Shown: in pieces, positions 33,361-35,993 of the stretch | Layout of the letters: every line of letters begins with the position of its first letter | Numbering within the stretch: position 1 is the first letter of the stretch | Assembly (NCBI GenBank): GCA_025462835.1 | Contig: JAOAPH010000098.1 | Location: 1 to 35,993, forward strand | Direction of reading: 5' to 3' | Length of the DNA: 35,993 nucleotides | Source: Candidatus Angelobacter sp. | GTDB taxonomy: Bacteria; Acidobacteriota; Terriglobia; Terriglobales; Acidobacteriaceae | Made by a program: the position numbers and the translations under genes | Notes under the pieces: generated by a model | What the model saw: only the letters and a program-made list of their open reading frames with translations | What the model was told of the DNA's origin: nothing | The model's database searches: none

Positions 33361-34143
33361 ATGTCGGCTGCCGTAGGAACCAAAGTGCCCCGGTTGTTGC
33401 TGATCGACAGCAACGTCTTTTTTGCCAAGCGGCTCGGTGAGGCGCTCAAAGTCGAGGGTTTTGAAGTGGCCCATAACACGCAGGCTGCCTTCGCGCTGAC
33501 GTCGCTGGAGTGGGACATGCCGGTGGCGATCTTGTGCTCGACGAACATGCGCGAGATGGGAGCGTTCGACCTCCCGAAGATCATCCACGGTGATGCGAAG
33601 ACCGCGAGCATTCCGATTATCGCCATGGGAGAGGGCGGCGACCAGGCGTTGATGGAGGCATTCCGCGCAGGCTGCGACGACTACGTTGATCGTCGCTTGG
33701 GACCCGAGCACATCGCAACGCATGTGCGCACATTCCTGAAGAGCCACACCGAAGGTTTTCAGCCGACGCAGATGTTGACCACGTCAGAGACGGCGCTGAG
33801 TGGAAGCTTGTCGCATCTCGACCTGCCTGGCGTAGTCCAGATGTTGTGCCACTCGCGAAATTCGGGCGCGTTGCACATCAATACCAATGACATTGACGGC
33901 ATCATTTTTTTCGAAGCAGGAGATATTTCGCACGCCGAGGCAGGCGACTTGATCGGTGATGATGCGGTGGTACAGATCGTGAAGCGCTGCAACGGCGTGG
34001 ATACCGGCGTTTACAAGTTTATTCCGGGCGCGGAAGCGACTACGCGAACGGTACTGCGATCGGCGACGGACCTGATGCTGGACGCGTTGCGGCAAGTGGA
34101 TGAAGGCGGCCATGACGAAGAGATGGCCGAGGGGGGAGCATAG
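33361..34143 (+). CDS. Pseudo-receiver fused to DUF4388 (PATAN-type) domain
   Basis: This 260-aa protein begins with a receiver-like domain (10-130: LLLIDSN, then AILCSTNMREMGAF). The phosphoacceptor Asp is replaced by Ser (S60), the acidic pair is reduced to one Asp, and the conserved Lys reads Arg (YVDRRL). It should not be phosphorylated. Residues about 145-255 match DUF4388: LSGSLSHLDLPGVVQMLCHS, GALHINTNDIDGIIFFEAGDISHAEAGD. This domain is common in receiver proteins of Myxococcota and cyanobacterial motility systems and is regarded as an output or interaction module. GGAGG lies upstream of the ATG, 2 nt after the previous stop. Confidence 0.82.
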   Translation: MSAAVGTKVPRLLLIDSNVFFAKRLGEALKVEGFEVAHNTQAAFALTSLEWDMPVAILCSTNMREMGAFDLPKIIHGDAKTASIPIIAMGEGGDQALMEAFRAGCDDYVDRRLGPEHIATHVRTFLKSHTEGFQPTQMLTTSETALSGSLSHLDLPGVVQMLCHSRNSGALHINTNDIDGIIFFEAGDISHAEAGDLIGDDAVVQIVKRCNGVDTGVYKFIPGAEATTRTVLRSATDLMLDALRQVDEGGHDEEMAEGGA

Positions 34144-34144
34144 C

Positions 34145-34927
34145 GTGGGCGCGACACCTACAGTTTATTTTATCGACGACAGCGCGACCATGCGTGAGGT
34201 CATCAAGATCGCCTTCCGCCGCGAGAACATCAACGTGGTTGCATATAACGATGCGGCGAGCGCGTTGGCACAATTTGAATCGGCAAAGCCCGACGTTGTT
34301 ATCAGCGACGTGATCATGCCGGACAAGGACGGATACGAGGTCTGCCAATTCATCAAGCAACATGCATCGCTAAGTCACACGCCGGTGATATTGATGTCCG
34401 GGGTAGTGAACAGATCGGTGGCCGAAAAGGCATTTTCGGTAAAGGCCGATGAACTCATCCGCAAACCGTTTCAACCGCAAGACCTGATCACGCGAGTTCG
34501 ACATCTGTTGCAGCCGGGAGCGCCTGTGGCTACGCCTCCAACAGTTGCTGCTGCTACTGCGGCAGCTACGTTGAGCAGCATTTTCCAGGCACCAGCGGCG
34601 GCCGCAGGAGCGCCGCGAGTTGCGCGTCTGCCGCAAGCGCCTGCGGTTCCGGCTGCCGTCGCATATCCGCCGGTCGGCGCTCAAGCTCCGATGCCTGCGC
34701 CACGTCCAATTGCGGTTGCGCCGGTAGCTGCACCCGCACCAGCGCCGGTTAGACCGGCTGCGGTCCCGTCATCGTCGATGTCTGCCTCGGCGGACATTCC
34801 GAAGCTGCGGCTGGAAGTGATGCGACTGGAAGGGCTCGTTAAAAAGTTGCAATCGGAATTGGCCGCCGAGCGTGAGTATGCGCGTGCGCTTGAAGAGCAT
34901 GTAAAGACGCTACAGGAGTCTGAGTAG
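34145..34927 (+). CDS. Response regulator with Pro/Ala linker and C-terminal coiled coil
   Basis: This 260-aa protein has a full receiver (4-125; D11/D12, phosphoacceptor D55 in VVISDVIMP, S84, K106 in IRKPF), a long Ala/Pro-rich linker (about 126-218) and a heptad-rich C-terminal helix (about 222-258, LRLEVMRLEGLVKKLQ). It has no DNA-binding or enzyme domain. The layout suggests a localised or multimerising motility regulator, somewhat like FrzS-type receiver/coiled-coil proteins, but that is only an analogy. I place the start at GTG 34145, one base after the upstream stop, with a G-rich binding site 34131-34137; the earlier in-frame ATG overlaps the previous gene. Last gene of the operon. 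Confidence 0.83.
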   Translation: MGATPTVYFIDDSATMREVIKIAFRRENINVVAYNDAASALAQFESAKPDVVISDVIMPDKDGYEVCQFIKQHASLSHTPVILMSGVVNRSVAEKAFSVKADELIRKPFQPQDLITRVRHLLQPGAPVATPPTVAAATAAATLSSIFQAPAAAAGAPRVARLPQAPAVPAAVAYPPVGAQAPMPAPRPIAVAPVAAPAPAPVRPAAVPSSSMSASADIPKLRLEVMRLEGLVKKLQSELAAEREYARALEEHVKTLQESE

Positions 34928-34997
34928 CTAATGTTCTTTTGAGAAGTGTCGATGAACTTAGTGCATCGTTCCTTCGGGGGGAGGGACGACGCCGGGT

Positions 34998-35039
34998 AAA
35001 AAGGGCCTGCCGTGCGGAAGCGCGGCACGCCCCTTTTTA
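34998..35039 (+). terminator. Terminator of the second chemosensory operon
   Basis: AAAAAGGGC..GCCGTGC pairs with GCGCGGCACGCCCCTTTTT with minor mismatches, giving a GC-rich stem flanked by A5 and T5. It lies 70 nt after the last gene and can also act on the convergent DinB-family gene. Confidence 0.88.
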
Positions 35040-35062
35040 TTCCCGCCTAAGAACGATAACCA

Positions 35063-35566
35063 TCAGAAACCAAGCGTGTCATCTGCCGATGGGCCGTAGA
35101 TTGCCGGCACTGGCTGGCCGTTAAGACGCAGATAGACGCCGAGCTGAGCGCGATGATGGATGACGTGGTTAAAGTACATCTGCCGGTAAGCGAGAAAGCG
35201 CGACCCCTCGAATAAGGGCTTGCCACTAAAAAGCAGCTTCCAGTCCTGCTTCCACGCCTCGTCCGGCAGAGCAATAAGGGCGCTGCGAACTTTCGCTGCA
35301 CCTTCATCCAGCACGCTGACAAGTTGCGCGGCGGACTCAAGCGGCAAAGGTTTGTAACTGCCCGCAGAAAAGTCTAATTGCGGAGTAGTCAAAATGCTGA
35401 GTCCGAAGCCAGCAAGCTGAGCTACGTGAGGCGCAAGCTTGCCCAGCGGCATGGACTTTGGATGGGGCGCGAATTCCGGCTTGTCGGCTGGAATCCGTTC
35501 AAGCGTGGCTCTGGTGCTCTTCATCTCGGCATCGAATTCCGGCAACAGCAGTTCACTTATGGACAT
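35063..35566 (-). CDS. DinB-family (DinB_2) metal-binding protein
   Basis: This 167-aa four-helix protein has three histidines placed as in DinB/YfiT proteins: H47 (LAPHVAQL) and H134/H138 (NHVIHHRAQLG). LGVYLRLNG, VPAIYGPSADD and the C-terminal position of the HxxxH are typical of this large family. Known relatives act in thiol transfer (bacillithiol and mycothiol S-transferases), but most have no known role, so I assign none. GGAGG lies 6-10 nt before the ATG at 35564-35566. It lies downstream of uvrB on the same strand with a 31-nt gap, so it may be cotranscribed. Confidence 0.87.
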   Translation of the reverse strand: MSISELLLPEFDAEMKSTRATLERIPADKPEFAPHPKSMPLGKLAPHVAQLAGFGLSILTTPQLDFSAGSYKPLPLESAAQLVSVLDEGAAKVRSALIALPDEAWKQDWKLLFSGKPLFEGSRFLAYRQMYFNHVIHHRAQLGVYLRLNGQPVPAIYGPSADDTLGF

Positions 35567-35597
35567 GTATCCTCCGTCTCAATTATCTACTATGCCC

Positions 35598-35993
35598 CTA
35601 CGCGAAGAAAAATTCCTTCGTTCTCAGATCCCGAATCGTATCCCTTAGCTTGGCCGCCTTCTCAAATTCAAACTTCTTGGCGGCATCGCGCATGTCGCTC
35701 TCAAGCCGGGCGATGTAGTCGTCTAACTCTTGCTGGCTGCCGAGTTCGGGGATTCCTTCCGCCAGATCGGCGAGGTCGGTGTAATCTGCTGCCACGATCC
35801 CCGCGAGCTGCATGTCCAGATTGCGGATGATGGTCTGCGGGGTAATGTCGTGTTCTTCGTTGTAGGCCTGCTGGATGGCGCGGCGACGGTCGGTCTCGTC
35901 CATCGCGGTGCGCATTGAGTCGGTCATGCGGTCGGCATAGAGGATGGCGCGGCCATTCAGGTTGCGGGCACATCGGCCGATAGTCTGAATCAG
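35598..35993 (-). CDS. uvrB: UvrB, excinuclease ABC subunit B, C-terminal part (5' end outside window)
   Basis: UvrB is the damage-verifying helicase-like subunit of nucleotide excision repair. The visible 131 residues start at LIQTIGRCARNLNGRAILYAD, helicase motif VI. They continue with the conserved RMTDSMRTAMDETDRRRAIQ and finish with the UVR domain (DDYIARLESDMRDAAKKFEF...KLRDTIRDL), which contacts UvrC. The family is about 660-700 residues, so four fifths lie beyond the window edge. The frame is open to the last base. Confidence 0.96.
   Translation of the reverse strand: MIQTIGRCARNLNGRAILYADRMTDSMRTAMDETDRRRAIQQAYNEEHDITPQTIIRNLDMQLAGIVAADYTDLADLAEGIPELGSQQELDDYIARLESDMRDAAKKFEFEKAAKLRDTIRDLRTKEFFFA

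Noticed and set aside
35576..35581. GTCTCA upstream of the DinB-family gene as another activator site
   Set aside because: It is a lone half-site overlapping the ribosome binding region, with no partner half and no sigma-54 promoter.

Overview
The window is bacterial chromosome of moderately high GC, with tight operons and TTG/GTG starts beside ATG. Nothing in it looks like a phage, plasmid, transposon or CRISPR array. The gene mix and the style of the short intergenic repeats suggest an Acidobacteriota (Terriglobia-like) soil bacterium. That is an impression only, because no rRNA or other marker fixes the taxon.

Layout. 1-8.9 kb holds housekeeping genes: the 3' end of argS, pepA (leucyl aminopeptidase), a membrane transglutaminase-like protein, the SRP RNA gene ffs, fabH, a DUF92 membrane protein, ku, and a beta-propeller lipoprotein ending in a strong bidirectional terminator. 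8.9-17.0 kb, on the minus strand, is a complete chemotaxis operon read in the order TonB-like protein, MCP, CheW, CheR, CheA, CheB, CheY, CheX. 17.3-21.5 kb, on the plus strand, encodes a cytoplasmic GAF/PAS histidine kinase, a single-domain receiver and an NtrC-type sigma-54 activator with an intact GAFTGA loop. 21.7-24.4 kb is a compact unit of three unusual genes: a small protein, a large helical unknown protein, and a pseudo-receiver fused to a histidine-kinase H-box with no ATPase domain. 24.5-34.9 kb is a second chemosensory operon resembling the Pil-Chp type: receiver, CheW, MCP, CheR, hybrid CheA-REC, CheB, two CheW-like proteins, a pseudo-receiver/DUF4388 protein and a receiver/coiled-coil protein. 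The window ends with a DinB-family gene and the 3' end of uvrB.

Most interesting point. The NtrC-type activator sits between two sequences that match the sigma-54 -24/-12 consensus with exact spacing. One (17041-17056, minus) faces the TonB-like/chemotaxis operon. The other (21719-21734, plus) faces the three-gene unknown unit. Upstream of each is the same dyad, GTCTCA-N3-TGAGA (17206-17220 and 21644-21658). A near match (17277-17291) overlaps the putative promoter of the kinase operon itself. I infer a local sigma-54 circuit in which the kinase and activator control the flanking chemosensory operon and the unknown module, with possible autoregulation. The sites are read directly from sequence; the circuit is inference.
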